Source: Arthrobacter ulcerisalmonis
GTDB lineage: Bacteria; Actinomycetota; Actinomycetes; Actinomycetales; Micrococcaceae
Length of the DNA: 64,000 nt
Reading direction: 5' to 3'
Assembly (NCBI RefSeq): GCF_900609065.1
Contig: NZ_UXAU01000037.1
Coordinates: 12,259-76,258 of the forward strand
In this document: positions 54,608 to 64,000 of the stretch, piece after piece
Layout of the letters: every line of letters begins with the position of its first letter
Numbering within the stretch: position 1 is the stretch's first letter
The notes under the pieces: generated by a model
The model's database searches: none
Seen by the model: the letters and a program-made list of their open reading frames with translations, nothing else
What the model was told of the DNA's origin: nothing
Made by a program: the position numbers and the translations under genes

Positions 54608-55058
54608 ACCGGGCTTCGAGGTGGTCCACGCCGTGCTGAGCGCTGAGCCCATTTCCGTGGCCCAGGCCATTGCCGCTGTGGAGAGTGACACCGCCGGGGC
54701 CGTCGTCAGCTTCAGCGGAGTGGTCCGCAACCACGACGGCGGCAAACAGGTTCATCGGCTCAGTTACAGTGCCCATCCCACAGCTCACCATGTGATGGCC
54801 GACGTCGTTTCCCGCCTGATCGCAGAACAACCCGAGTCCGATGCGGCCGAGCCGCCGCTCCGGATCTGGGCAGCGCACCGGATTGGCATGCTGGAGATCG
54901 GAGACCCCGCCTTGGTCTGCGCCGTCTCTGCAGCCCATCGCGGTCAGGCTTTCGCCCTTTGCACCGAACTGGTGGACCGGATCAAGGACCAGGTGCCTAT
55001 CTGGAAAGAACAGTTCTTCGCTGATGGGACCGTGGAATGGGTTGGTGCGGGCGGCTGA
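54597..55058 (+). CDS. moaE: molybdopterin synthase large subunit
   Basis: This predicted 153-aa catalytic subunit transfers sulfur from MoaD to cPMP. It shows VSFSGVVRNHDGGKQVHRLSY in parts, IWAAHRIGMLEIGDPALVCAVSAAHR in parts, and the active-site lysines in DRIKDQVPIWKEQFF. ATG 54597 lies inside mogA. It is the last gene of the Moco unit. Its partner moaD is encoded on the other strand beyond the molybdoenzyme gene. Confidence 0.94.
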   Translation: MTTEPGFEVVHAVLSAEPISVAQAIAAVESDTAGAVVSFSGVVRNHDGGKQVHRLSYSAHPTAHHVMADVVSRLIAEQPESDAAEPPLRIWAAHRIGMLEIGDPALVCAVSAAHRGQAFALCTELVDRIKDQVPIWKEQFFADGTVEWVGAGG

Positions 55059-55119
55059 CCTCGCCGTCATCATGCCCGCCGGTTCCGTGCCCCAGCCTGC
55101 CCACCGGTAGGGTTGATGC

Positions 55120-55890
55120 ATGACCCCACAACACTCCGATCCCATGCTGGTGGCTGTCCTTGGCGCCAACGGCCGCATGGGTGTAGAAGCCGTCAAAGCC
55201 ATCACCGCAGCGCCCGATATGGAACTGGTGGCTGCCCTGGGTCGTGGCGATTCACTCGATCAGGTCACGGCATCCGGTGCCCAGTACATCGTGGATCTGA
55301 CAGTGCCGGAGAGCACGGAGGCCAACGTCCGATTCGCCGTGGAGCACGGAATCCACGCCGTCGTGGGAACCACAGGATGGGACACCGGCCGGTTGGCCAG
55401 CCTCGAAGCCTTGCTGGCGGAACATCCCGGGACCGGGGTGCTGATCGCCCCCAACTTTGCCGTCGGTTCAGTCTTGGCTTCTGCGTTTGCCGCGAAGGCC
55501 AGCAAGTATTTTGAGTCCGTAGAGATTATCGAGTTGCACCACCCGGACAAGGTGGATGCCCCCTCGGGGACTGCTGTCCGGACCGCGGCACTCATTGCCG
55601 CCGAGCGCGCCACCGCGGACGTCCCCGCCAGTCCCGATGCCACCACCAGCGAACTGGCCGGTGCCCGGGGCTGTGACGTTGATGGCGTGAAGGTGCACAG
55701 CGTCAGGCTCCGCGGGTTGGTTGCCCACCAAGAGGTGTTGCTCGGTGGAGCAGGGGAGCAATTGACCATTCGTCACGACTCCTTTGACCGCGCATCGTTC
55801 ATGCCTGGGGTGCTGTTGGGTCTCCGCAATGTTGCTGAAAAGCCGGGGCTGACCCTGGGCTTGGACGGCTACCTGGATCTGGGGTTCTAG
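55120..55890 (+). CDS. dapB: 4-hydroxy-tetrahydrodipicolinate reductase
   Basis: This 256-aa NAD(P)H enzyme of diaminopimelate/lysine synthesis has the nucleotide loop VLGANGRMG (13-21), the GTTGWD segment (83-88) and the catalytic motif ELHHPDKVDAPSGTA with H140, H141 and K144. A TAGGGT -10 box (55108-55113) lies 6 nt before ATG, indicating a leaderless transcript. DapA is encoded 5 kb downstream. A small membrane-protein gene follows after 3 bp. Confidence 0.96.
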   Translation: MTPQHSDPMLVAVLGANGRMGVEAVKAITAAPDMELVAALGRGDSLDQVTASGAQYIVDLTVPESTEANVRFAVEHGIHAVVGTTGWDTGRLASLEALLAEHPGTGVLIAPNFAVGSVLASAFAAKASKYFESVEIIELHHPDKVDAPSGTAVRTAALIAAERATADVPASPDATTSELAGARGCDVDGVKVHSVRLRGLVAHQEVLLGGAGEQLTIRHDSFDRASFMPGVLLGLRNVAEKPGLTLGLDGYLDLGF

Positions 55891-55893
55891 GCT

Positions 55894-56373
55894 GTGACTG
55901 GATTCTTCGCCGTTTTCCGAAAAAACCGCACCAAGATCTGGGTGGCAGCCGTGACGCTGCTGCTGGTCTTCTATCTGGTGATCTCGTTCCAGCGCTCCAT
56001 TCTGCTGCTGACAGACCAGAACCTTGCCGCGAAGGCCATTGGCGCTGCCTACCTGGTGCTGCCCATTATCGGCGCGTGGGCCATGATCCGGGAACTCATG
56101 TTTGGGGCTCGGACAGAGCAGATGGCCAAGGTGCTTGAAGCCGAAGGTGGCTTGCCCGTGGACGATTTGCCCCGGACCCCGGGTGGCCGGATTGTCCGGG
56201 CTGCCGCCGACGCCGAGTTTGAAAAGTACCGGGTTGAGGCCGAGGCCGCGCCTGAGGACTGGCGCTCTTGGTTCCGGCTCAGTTGCGCGTACGACGCCGC
56301 CGGCGACCGTAAGCGTGCCCGTGCCGCCATGCGGGACGCCGGTAAGCTATTCCGCACCAAGGTACCCGACTGA
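55894..56373 (+). CDS. membrane protein with a TPR-like C-terminus
   Basis: This 159-aa protein has two transmembrane helices (about 15-34 and 50-70). The cytoplasmic C-terminal region includes EDWRSWFRLSCAYDAAGDRKRARAAMRDAGKLF in parts, which looks like one TPR-type helical pair. The GTG start lies 3 bp after dapB, suggesting co-transcription. Function unknown. Its last 27 bp overlap the convergent debranching-type gene. Confidence 0.75.
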   Translation: MTGFFAVFRKNRTKIWVAAVTLLLVFYLVISFQRSILLLTDQNLAAKAIGAAYLVLPIIGAWAMIRELMFGARTEQMAKVLEAEGGLPVDDLPRTPGGRIVRAAADAEFEKYRVEAEAAPEDWRSWFRLSCAYDAAGDRKRARAAMRDAGKLFRTKVPD

Positions 56374-58521
56374 ACCTTCGCCAACCCCGCTGACAGTCAC
56401 GGTGCCGCGGCGGTCGCTGACGCCGCCGCCGCCGTCGTCGACGCGAAGGCCTCTGACGGTCACGGTGCCGGCAATGCCGGCATTGGGGTCCCACGAAATT
56501 GGGTCAGGCCCCTGGGCGCCAGTACCTGGTTCTCCGCTGCTGGTGGGCGTGCCGGACTGGCCGACGCCAGTTGCGGCTGCGAGGACGGCGACGGCAGCCG
56601 CAGCAGACCAGGCTTGCGGTCGGCAGGCTGCCGGATAAGGCACCGGTGCACCAAAATCAAGAGCGGAATCACCGGAGTGAAGTTCCGGCACCCGGTAGTC
56701 AAAAGCTTCGGCGACGGCGAGCAGCCCGTGGGCCAGTACAGCTGCCTCAGCCGGGAAACCCGCTTTGGTCAGTCCGGTGATGGCGATGGCAGTGTCGTGC
56801 GTCCAGACCGAACCGCAGTGGTAGGACAGTGACCAATATCCGGCCGCATCGGTGGCCAGCGTCCGGAGCCCAAAACCCGAGTTCAGCCTGGGCGAGACCA
56901 GCAACTGAGCAACCCGGGCGCTTTGCGCCGGGGTGAGGATCCCGGTACCCAGGAGATGGCCCATGTTGCTGGCCAGCGTGTCTACCGGCCGCTTGTGGCC
57001 GTCCAACGCGATGGCTGGATATCCGCCGTCGGAATCCTCAATCCAGAAGGCGGCCGCGAACCGCGCCTTCAGTGCGGCGGCGTAGCTCAGCCATTCCGCC
57101 GCCGGCTGGCCGAAGTGCGAGAGCAACGCTGCCGCTCCACGTGCCGCCTCGTAGGCATAGGCTTGGACTTCGCAGAGCGCGATCGGTCCTTCGGCCAGTG
57201 TGCCGTCACGCCACTGGACAGCGTCAGCCGAGTCCTTCCAGCCTTGGTTCGCGAGCCCGTGTCCGGTGGTGTCGATGTACTCCAAGAAGCCGTCGTCGTC
57301 GCTGTCGGCGTGTTCGCGTAGCCACCCGAGTGCTCTCTGCAAGTGGGGGAGGAGCGTCTGTATTTGATCATCCGGAAGGCCGTGCTGCCAGGCGTCGTGG
57401 AGCAGGCAGATCCACAGCAAGGTCGCATCTACAGTGCCGTAGTAGAGCGGCGGTAGCGCCAGCCCCTCGCCTGGAATGGTCAACGGCTCGGCGCGGAGTT
57501 CGTGAATGATCTTGCCAGGCTGTTCAGCCGATTCCGGGTCATGCCGGGTGCCCTGGAGTCCGGCCAAAACCCTCAGCGTAGACCCTGCGAGCTCGGTGCC
57601 CAGAGGGAGGAGCATCCGTGCCGACCACAATGAGTCCCGTCCGAAGAGGGTGAAATACCACGGTGCACCAGCGGCCAGGAATGGCTCTACGGGGTGCGTG
57701 GTGGTCACCATACGCAGCGCTGTCAGGTCTGCCAGTGCGGTGTGCACCCATCGCTGTAGGCGGGAATCATCACTATCCACCACCACGGCAGCCCATTCGG
57801 GCGTACCTGCGGCCGCTGCCACGACCGATCCGCGGTTGGCGACCTCAATGGACCACTCGACGGTGATCGATCCGCGCGCAGGAATGTTCAGCGACCACCT
57901 CAGGCGTGCGGTATTGTCGACGAGCGCAATCTCAGCGCCGGCTGCGGTGACCTGCGCCGTCGTCGTTGCCGCCGCCACTTCCGTAGCCAGCGGAGCGGCT
58001 GCCGTGGACCACGTGAGGGTGCCGCCCAACTGCTGGGCCGTGAGGGTGATCTCCTGGCTCCGGCCAGTTCGGACAATGTGCATGGCGGTAAAGTCCGCTG
58101 CCAACTCGACCACAAGTTCGGTGGACACGTCCTCGGCGAGCGCCGATTCGAGGGTGATGGCCTCCTGCATTCCGGCGTCCGTCAGGGTGCGCCGCCGGAC
58201 CATGCGGAGGTGCGGGTCGGCGGCAGCGTCATCGAGGTGCCTGACGAGCGCAACGAACGTTCCGGTGGCTGCACCGCTCCGAAAGCTGCTGATGGGTTCG
58301 CCGATGGAGCCGCCCACACTGACCGACGACCTGTCCAGGATGCGGGTATCGCCGCAGTAAAGGCCGTGGATCGGGTGCGTTCCCATGGTGCCGTCGGGGC
58401 TCGACCACGCTTGCAGGGGAGCCAAGATCAACGCAAACTCGCCGCTCAGCATGGGTTGGCGGGCTTGGACTACTGGGGACTCCTGGGTTGGTGCGGAGCC
58501 GGATTCGTCAACGATAGGCAT
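56347..58521 (-). CDS. amylo-alpha-1,6-glucosidase-type glycogen-debranching enzyme
   Basis: This predicted 724-aa protein has an N-terminal beta-sandwich domain of the glycogen-debranching N-terminal type (HPIHGLYCGDTRILDR, ESALAEDVSTELVVEL). An (alpha/alpha)6 barrel follows, with APWYFTLFGRDSLWSARM, GKIIHELRAEP, YYGTVDATLLWICLL, LANQGWKDSADAV and WSLSYHCGSVWTHDTAIAI. Acidic residues in the DATLLW and KDSAD segments are likely catalytic. The last roughly 40 residues are Gly-rich and poorly conserved. ATG 58521 has GGAG 6 nt upstream; the longer frame to 58665 lacks support. Exact substrate (glycogen or another alpha-glucan) is not fixed by sequence. Confidence 0.85.
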   Translation of the reverse strand: MPIVDESGSAPTQESPVVQARQPMLSGEFALILAPLQAWSSPDGTMGTHPIHGLYCGDTRILDRSSVSVGGSIGEPISSFRSGAATGTFVALVRHLDDAAADPHLRMVRRRTLTDAGMQEAITLESALAEDVSTELVVELAADFTAMHIVRTGRSQEITLTAQQLGGTLTWSTAAAPLATEVAAATTTAQVTAAGAEIALVDNTARLRWSLNIPARGSITVEWSIEVANRGSVVAAAAGTPEWAAVVVDSDDSRLQRWVHTALADLTALRMVTTTHPVEPFLAAGAPWYFTLFGRDSLWSARMLLPLGTELAGSTLRVLAGLQGTRHDPESAEQPGKIIHELRAEPLTIPGEGLALPPLYYGTVDATLLWICLLHDAWQHGLPDDQIQTLLPHLQRALGWLREHADSDDDGFLEYIDTTGHGLANQGWKDSADAVQWRDGTLAEGPIALCEVQAYAYEAARGAAALLSHFGQPAAEWLSYAAALKARFAAAFWIEDSDGGYPAIALDGHKRPVDTLASNMGHLLGTGILTPAQSARVAQLLVSPRLNSGFGLRTLATDAAGYWSLSYHCGSVWTHDTAIAITGLTKAGFPAEAAVLAHGLLAVAEAFDYRVPELHSGDSALDFGAPVPYPAACRPQAWSAAAAVAVLAAATGVGQSGTPTSSGEPGTGAQGPDPISWDPNAGIAGTVTVRGLRVDDGGGGVSDRRGTVTVSGVGEGSVGYLGAE

Positions 58522-58580
58522 GATCGGCTCCAGGGTGGTTGGCTGGCAGAGGAAACTGGGTGGGCTTGCGTTCCGACGGT

Positions 58581-59825
58581 TTAGCGGCGCGCGATGGGGG
58601 CTGGCTGCCGTCCTTTGCCAAGTGCTGTGGCGGCGTGCCCCGCCCACTCCAGCGGTCCCCGCCATTTCAGCAACGCGAAGACCACGCCAACGGCTATCGC
58701 AGCCACGGCCTGGGCAAGGTAGAGCCCTTCTTCGGTCCAGCCCGCGGGAATCGGCTTGAGGTACCGGGTGGACATGAACCAGACATGCGCTGAGTAGAGC
58801 GTCAGGGTCATGGCACCTGCACCCCTTAGCGGCAGCAGCAGGTCCAGGTTCAACCAGTCAGCCAACCGTCCCAGCAGCAGGCACGCACCGATCACTGCAG
58901 CGGCCGCCGCGGAGCTATGCAACAGGTCCAGTGACGTGGCGGAGTGCGGGGCGGCCGACGCCAGCCACCACCACGACCCTTTCTGTGGGATCCCCGTGAG
59001 GTTGACCTGCAGGATGCTGTTCAGGGGGTAGCCGGGCGCATTCAGGACCGCCTCAAGGGCTGCCCTGCCGCCCCAGTCCTCCATGGCCAGGACGCCCACC
59101 GTCTTGGCAAGGACAGCAATGACGGTACCGCCGAACAGGAGCAGGACAGGCACCACTGCCTTGTGCAGGACCAGACGGCCAATCACCAGCCCCACGAGCA
59201 GGTAGGAAAGCCACTGGAAAACCGGGTAGTAACCGGTGAAGAGGAGATCGGCTATCAGCCGGTCCGGGGTTCCCACGTCTTCCCACGAGGGATTGTGGCC
59301 CAGTTGCAGCGGCGAGTTGGCGGCGAGCAGCCAGGGTCGCAGTAGGTATGCCAGCACCGGCGAACCTATGATCCAACCGGCGGTCCAGAGGCATAGTGGC
59401 TTGAGGCTGAGGCCCAGGAACGGCAGGATGCAGAAAAACAGCAGGGCGTAGTGGACCAGGATGATGGCGAGGTTCACCTCCACCCCGCCCAGGGTCAGTC
59501 CGACGGCGGCAATCACCAGGGCCCGTAACGCGATCCCTCGCCGGGCTGCCCAGAGCGATGCTCCCGTGAGCGGCTGATGCTTGCCGGTGGAAAGCGCCAG
59601 GCCCACACCCGCAAGCACCGCGAACAGCGCTGCCGCGCGGCCCGAGAACGCCAACCCAATCCAGGTCGGCGTCAACGCCGCATTGTTCTCAAAGAGTGGC
59701 AGCGAGTGGGTGGCCATCATTCCCAGCAATGCCAGGCCGCGGGCTGCGTCGACGCCATGCAAGCGGTGGGTTCCGGAGCGGTTGGGTTGCCTCGTGGACG
59801 CTCGTGTCGGGCGGCTGGGACTCAT
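58581..59825 (-). CDS. DUF418/HGSNAT-like multipass membrane protein
   Basis: This 414-aa protein has about ten transmembrane helices. It opens with the motif HGVDAARGLALLGMMATHSLPLF, typical of heparan-alpha-glucosaminide N-acetyltransferase-like and DUF418 proteins. It ends with GAGAMTLTLYSAHVWFM and a last helix (LAQAVAAIAVGVVFALLKW). A membrane acyl-transfer role is suggested by the family but not shown. It is 59 bp upstream of the debranching-type gene on the same strand, so they may be co-transcribed. Start ATG 59825. Confidence 0.82.
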   Translation of the reverse strand: MSPSRPTRASTRQPNRSGTHRLHGVDAARGLALLGMMATHSLPLFENNAALTPTWIGLAFSGRAAALFAVLAGVGLALSTGKHQPLTGASLWAARRGIALRALVIAAVGLTLGGVEVNLAIILVHYALLFFCILPFLGLSLKPLCLWTAGWIIGSPVLAYLLRPWLLAANSPLQLGHNPSWEDVGTPDRLIADLLFTGYYPVFQWLSYLLVGLVIGRLVLHKAVVPVLLLFGGTVIAVLAKTVGVLAMEDWGGRAALEAVLNAPGYPLNSILQVNLTGIPQKGSWWWLASAAPHSATSLDLLHSSAAAAAVIGACLLLGRLADWLNLDLLLPLRGAGAMTLTLYSAHVWFMSTRYLKPIPAGWTEEGLYLAQAVAAIAVGVVFALLKWRGPLEWAGHAATALGKGRQPAPIARR

Positions 59826-59903
59826 GAGCCGATCGTCTCACACCAGGCTAAGGGGATCCGGGGCATCGGAAGGGGACGCAAGCGGCACAATCCCACCAAG
59901 ATC

Positions 59904-59932
59904 TTGAATTCGAATATATGTTCGAATATGCT
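59904..59932 (+). promoter_or_regulatory. SOS (LexA-box) promoter
   Basis: TTGAAT (59904-59909), exactly 17 bp, and TATGCT (59927-59932) make a strong promoter. The spacer is filled by TCGAATATATGTTCGA (59910-59925), which matches the actinobacterial LexA consensus TCGAAC-N4-GTTCGA at 11 of 12 fixed positions. LexA bound here would block RNA polymerase; DNA damage would release it. The ATG at 59940 is 7 nt after the -10, so the mRNA is leaderless. Confidence 0.75.
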
Positions 59933-59939
59933 GGGCGGC

Positions 59940-60278
59940 ATGAACACTCCACCGCCGCGGGCGCCCGTTCCGCAAACGGGCAGTACAGGGCTAATGAAGG
60001 CCATGAGTCCTGGCACCGTCGACTACCTCTTCCGTCAGTTGGTGGCCGGTCGCTCATCCGAGGATGACCAGTGGGCCAGGGAAGGCATCAGCCTCGCCGC
60101 TCAGCCTGAAGGTGCCGAACTTGCCCGCAGGCTGGCCGAAACGGATGTAGATGCCCTGACTCCGCTGGAACTTTTCAACTACGTCCGGGCAGCCCAGCGG
60201 TTGGCCGCTTGGGCCGAGGACCTCCGGCAGTCCGCCGTGGGGCGCTATTGCCAAGTGCCCGACCCCACAACAACATGA
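59940..60278 (+). CDS. short DUF222-like protein, probable remnant of an HNH-nuclease gene
   Basis: This predicted 112-aa protein has a Pro-rich leader. The middle contains LARRLAETDVDALTPLELFNYVRAAQRLAAWAEDLRQSAVGRY in parts, the N-terminal helical pattern of DUF222 proteins. It then stops at VPDPTTT, with no HNH core and no homologous-looking sequence in the 79 bp before dapA. Either the family gene was truncated or this is a stand-alone short form. The SOS promoter in front is intact. M. tuberculosis 13E12-family genes are likewise LexA-controlled. The start is set by the -10 spacing. Confidence 0.65.
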   Translation: MNTPPPRAPVPQTGSTGLMKAMSPGTVDYLFRQLVAGRSSEDDQWAREGISLAAQPEGAELARRLAETDVDALTPLELFNYVRAAQRLAAWAEDLRQSAVGRYCQVPDPTTT

Positions 60279-60357
60279 AGCCGCCCGTGCCGTATTTGAC
60301 CATCATCACGTCCGTGGCATTGTCCTAACCAGCGCGGGACAGGGTAACGTTTTTTCC

Positions 60358-61266
60358 ATGGCTGATTCTTCCTCGCACGTCCCTGCCCTCGGCACCCTCC
60401 TGACCGCCATGGTCACGCCGTTCACCAAGGACGGCGCAGTGGACTACGACCAGGCCCAGGCGCTCGCGAGCAAGCTGGTGGATGACGGCTGTGACGGGCT
60501 GGTGGTGACGGGCACCACCGGTGAAACGTCCACCCTGACCGACGAGGAAAACCTCGGCATGTTCCGCGCCGTTAAGGACGCCGTGGGGGACCGGGCAGCC
60601 ATCATCGCCGGGACCGGAACCAACGACACCGCGCACTCGGTGCACCTTTCGCAGGAAGCCGCAGCCATCGGCGTCGACGGCCTTCTGCTGGTGACCCCGT
60701 ACTACAACAAGCCCAGCCAGGCAGGCGTCCGCGCACACTTCGAGACCATCGCCTCCGCCGTCGACGTTCCCGTCATGTTGTACGACATTCCCGGCCGGTC
60801 CTCGATCGCCATTGAGCCCGACACGATGATTCGCCTCGCCCAGCACGCCAATATTGTGGCAGTCAAGGATGCCAAGGCAGACTTCCTGGCGGCCTCGCGG
60901 GTCATGGCCGAGACGGACCTTGCGTTCTACTCGGGCGACGACGGCCTGACCCTGCCGTGGATGTCCCTGGGCGCAGTAGGCCTCGTGGGCGTCACCACGC
61001 ACGTTGCCACCCGTCGTTTCCGTGCGCTCATCGATGCGGTCAACGCCAACGACCTCGACACCGCCCGGAAAATCCATGCAGAGCTCCTGCCGATCATCCG
61101 GGCCACCATGACACGCGTCCAGGGCGCTGTTGCAGCAAAGCAGATTCTTAATTGGCAGGGAGTCCTGCCCAACTCGATTGTCCGTTTGCCCCTCGTGGAG
61201 CCGGACGAAGCCGAGATCGAAACCATCCGCGGGGATTTGGCGGAAGCGGGGTTGGTTTTCTCCTGA
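60358..61266 (+). CDS. dapA: 4-hydroxy-tetrahydrodipicolinate synthase
   Basis: This 302-aa TIM-barrel aldolase condenses pyruvate with aspartate semialdehyde, the first committed step to diaminopimelate. The Schiff-base lysine is K170 (VAVKDAK). T52/T53 in TGTTGETSTL and Y142 in MLYDIPGRS complete the catalytic triad. A TAACGT hexamer (60345-60350) ends 7 nt before ATG 60358, consistent with a leaderless mRNA. The dapA-rnj-ftsK order is conserved in Actinobacteria. Confidence 0.96.
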   Translation: MADSSSHVPALGTLLTAMVTPFTKDGAVDYDQAQALASKLVDDGCDGLVVTGTTGETSTLTDEENLGMFRAVKDAVGDRAAIIAGTGTNDTAHSVHLSQEAAAIGVDGLLLVTPYYNKPSQAGVRAHFETIASAVDVPVMLYDIPGRSSIAIEPDTMIRLAQHANIVAVKDAKADFLAASRVMAETDLAFYSGDDGLTLPWMSLGAVGLVGVTTHVATRRFRALIDAVNANDLDTARKIHAELLPIIRATMTRVQGAVAAKQILNWQGVLPNSIVRLPLVEPDEAEIETIRGDLAEAGLVFS

Positions 61267-61306
61267 AAGCGTTGACCAGCTCCTTTCGCCTAGAAAGAAG
61301 TGCACA

Positions 61307-62998
<1,692 letters not shown>

Positions 62999-63016
62999 GA
63001 GCACCTCGACTCTCGC

Positions 63017-63052
63017 CAGTGGGGCCCGGTTCACCAGAACCGGGCCCCACTG
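63017..63052 (+). terminator. terminator after rnj
   Basis: A perfect 16-bp stem (63017-63032 with 63037-63052; core AGTGGGGCCCGGTTC/GAACCGGGCCCCACT) has a 4-nt loop and is followed by CTTTCT. It lies 18 bp after the rnj stop and should end the dapA-rnj transcript. Confidence 0.8.
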
Positions 63053-63109
63053 CTTTCTCCGGGCCGTAAATCCCCGGAATATGGGCCCAGTTCCGGTAGC
63101 GTGAGCAGC

Positions 63110-64000
63110 ATGGCCACACGTACTACTTCCGCGCCCAACGGGACCGGCAAGGGCAGCTCCGGCAGCAGATCCGGCGGCTCCCCAAGCCGAGGAACTGGCA
63201 CCGGCAGCACCAAATCCAGCCGGACCACCTCGAACGGAACCTCGCGGACCCGGGCGCTTCCCGCCGTCGTCGAAACGCAGCAACCCTGGCTGCTTCGCGT
63301 TCTTTCCGGCGCTTGGCTGGGGTTGGGGCACCTGGTGGGTGGCGGCGTCCGCCGCATCGGGTCCGACGTCAGCGATCTCCCCGCCGAGGAACGCCGTGAC
63401 GGTGCTGCGCTGTTCAACCTGGCGCTCGGTGTCTTCATTGCCACCTTCGCCTGGTGGGGCCTCACCGGCTGGTTCCCGGATGCCGTCTACGCCGTGGTCA
63501 ACGGCACCTTCGGTTGGATGTCGCTGCTCTTGCCGCTCATGCTCTTCGTGTGCGCCTTCCGGCTTTTCCGCCAGCCAACTGACGGCCGCGGCAACAACCG
63601 GGTAGGCATTGGCTTCCTCGTCCTCACGTTCGCCGGCTGCGGACTCGCCCACATCATGGGCGGCCAACCCGCTGTAGCCCAGGGCTTTGATGGCCTGCGC
63701 CAGGCGGGCGGCATGCTGGGCTTCCTGGCAGCGACGCCACTGGCGGCGATTCACGCAGCCGTTCCCGTCGTCGTCTATTCCCTGCTCGCGTTCGTCTCGC
63801 TTCTCATCATCACTGCCACCCCCTTCGGTGCCATTCCGCGGCGCCTCCGCGGCGCGTACGAACACCTCCTGGGCATCGACCTGATGGCTGAGGAACAGGC
63901 GGCAGACCAGCACGACCGCAGCTACCTGGAGCGCACGCCCCCTGCGGCCAAAAAGAAGCGCCGCAGGCTCTTCGGCAAGGACACGGACGCCGACGCCGGC
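63110..64000 (+). CDS. ftsK: FtsK/SpoIIIE DNA translocase, N-terminal part (runs off the window)
   Basis: An uninterrupted frame of 297 codons reaches the window end. The first 60 residues are Ser/Gly/Thr/Arg-rich. Four transmembrane helices follow (FNLALGVFIATFAWWGL, MSLLLPLMLFVCAF, GIGFLVLTFAGCGLAHIMG, VVVYSLLAFVSLLIITATPFG). A charged linker (ERTPPAAKKKRRRLFGKD) then begins. This is the membrane anchor of an FtsK-type septal DNA pump, in its usual place after rnj; the motor domain lies beyond the window. A TAGCGT box (63097-63102) lies 7 nt before ATG 63110, favouring it over GTG 63101. Confidence 0.85.
   Translation, partial: MATRTTSAPNGTGKGSSGSRSGGSPSRGTGTGSTKSSRTTSNGTSRTRALPAVVETQQPWLLRVLSGAWLGLGHLVGGGVRRIGSDVSDLPAEERRDGAALFNLALGVFIATFAWWGLTGWFPDAVYAVVNGTFGWMSLLLPLMLFVCAFRLFRQPTDGRGNNRVGIGFLVLTFAGCGLAHIMGGQPAVAQGFDGLRQAGGMLGFLAATPLAAIHAAVPVVVYSLLAFVSLLIITATPFGAIPRRLRGAYEHLLGIDLMAEEQAADQHDRSYLERTPPAAKKKRRRLFGKDTDADAG

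Overview
The window is a gene-dense, high-GC stretch of an actinobacterial chromosome. The best fit is Arthrobacter, Paenarthrobacter or a close Micrococcaceae relative. This is inferred from gene order (dxr-rseP-ispG-GNAT, proS...rimP-nusA-ylxR-infB-rbfA, dapA-rnj-ftsK), from the mycobacterial-type bkd/acc/sco catabolic locus, and from frequent GTG/TTG starts. I see no rRNA, tRNA, CRISPR array, insertion sequence or prophage.

Layout. 1-1.5 kb: a proline-rich membrane protein and an Lrp/AsnC regulator. 1.7-14.1 kb: a branched-chain (leucine-type) degradation locus. It holds the three BCKDH genes (E1 alpha, E1 beta, E2), a divergent TetR gene, then biotin-dependent acyl-CoA carboxylase beta and alpha, acyl-CoA dehydrogenase, two CoA-transferase subunits, a MaoC hydratase and a CitE-like lyase. 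14.1-20.5 kb: MEP isoprenoid genes dxr and ispG and the site-2 protease, interrupted by a SatD-like/membrane-protein pair and a YciI gene. 20.5-23.5 kb: a lipoprotein and a TetR-controlled ABC exporter. 23.8-35.1 kb: proS, a TSUP permease, an APH-type kinase, a ferritin-like protein and the rimP-nusA-ylxR-infB-rbfA translation/transcription block. 35.2-42 kb: deaminase, aminotransferase, truB, two small membrane proteins, ribF, kynA-kynU. 42-46.5 kb: rpsO, pnp and an M16 peptidase, followed by a structured non-coding element. 46.7-55 kb: a DUF222/HNH nuclease gene and a molybdenum-cofactor cluster around a membrane-anchored molybdoenzyme. 55-64 kb: dapB, a glycogen-debranching-type enzyme, a membrane acyltransferase-like protein, an SOS-promoter gene, dapA, rnj and the start of ftsK.

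How the parts work together. The first locus should turn branched 2-oxo acids into acyl-CoAs and on to acetyl-CoA and acetoacetyl-CoA. In place of a classical HMG-CoA lyase it carries a MaoC/CitE pair like that of Mycobacterium tuberculosis Rv2499c/Rv2498c. The Moco genes lie in two divergent units. DapA and DapB supply diaminopimelate and lysine. PNPase, RNase J and S15 are RNA-metabolism and ribosome genes.

Most notable observations: (1) a SatD-like protein whose N-terminus reads like a metal-binding nucleotide-cyclase palm fused to an HTH, paired with a membrane protein; (2) a LexA-type box exactly filling the -35/-10 spacer of a leaderless gene for a 112-aa DUF222-like fragment; (3) palindromic operators exactly at TetR-controlled promoters; (4) an attenuator-like RNA with no gene behind it; (5) a cloverleaf-like palindromic element between infB and rbfA; (6) a recurrent TANNNT-(6-7 nt)-start arrangement, implying leaderless mRNAs for about fourteen genes, which also settles several start codons.
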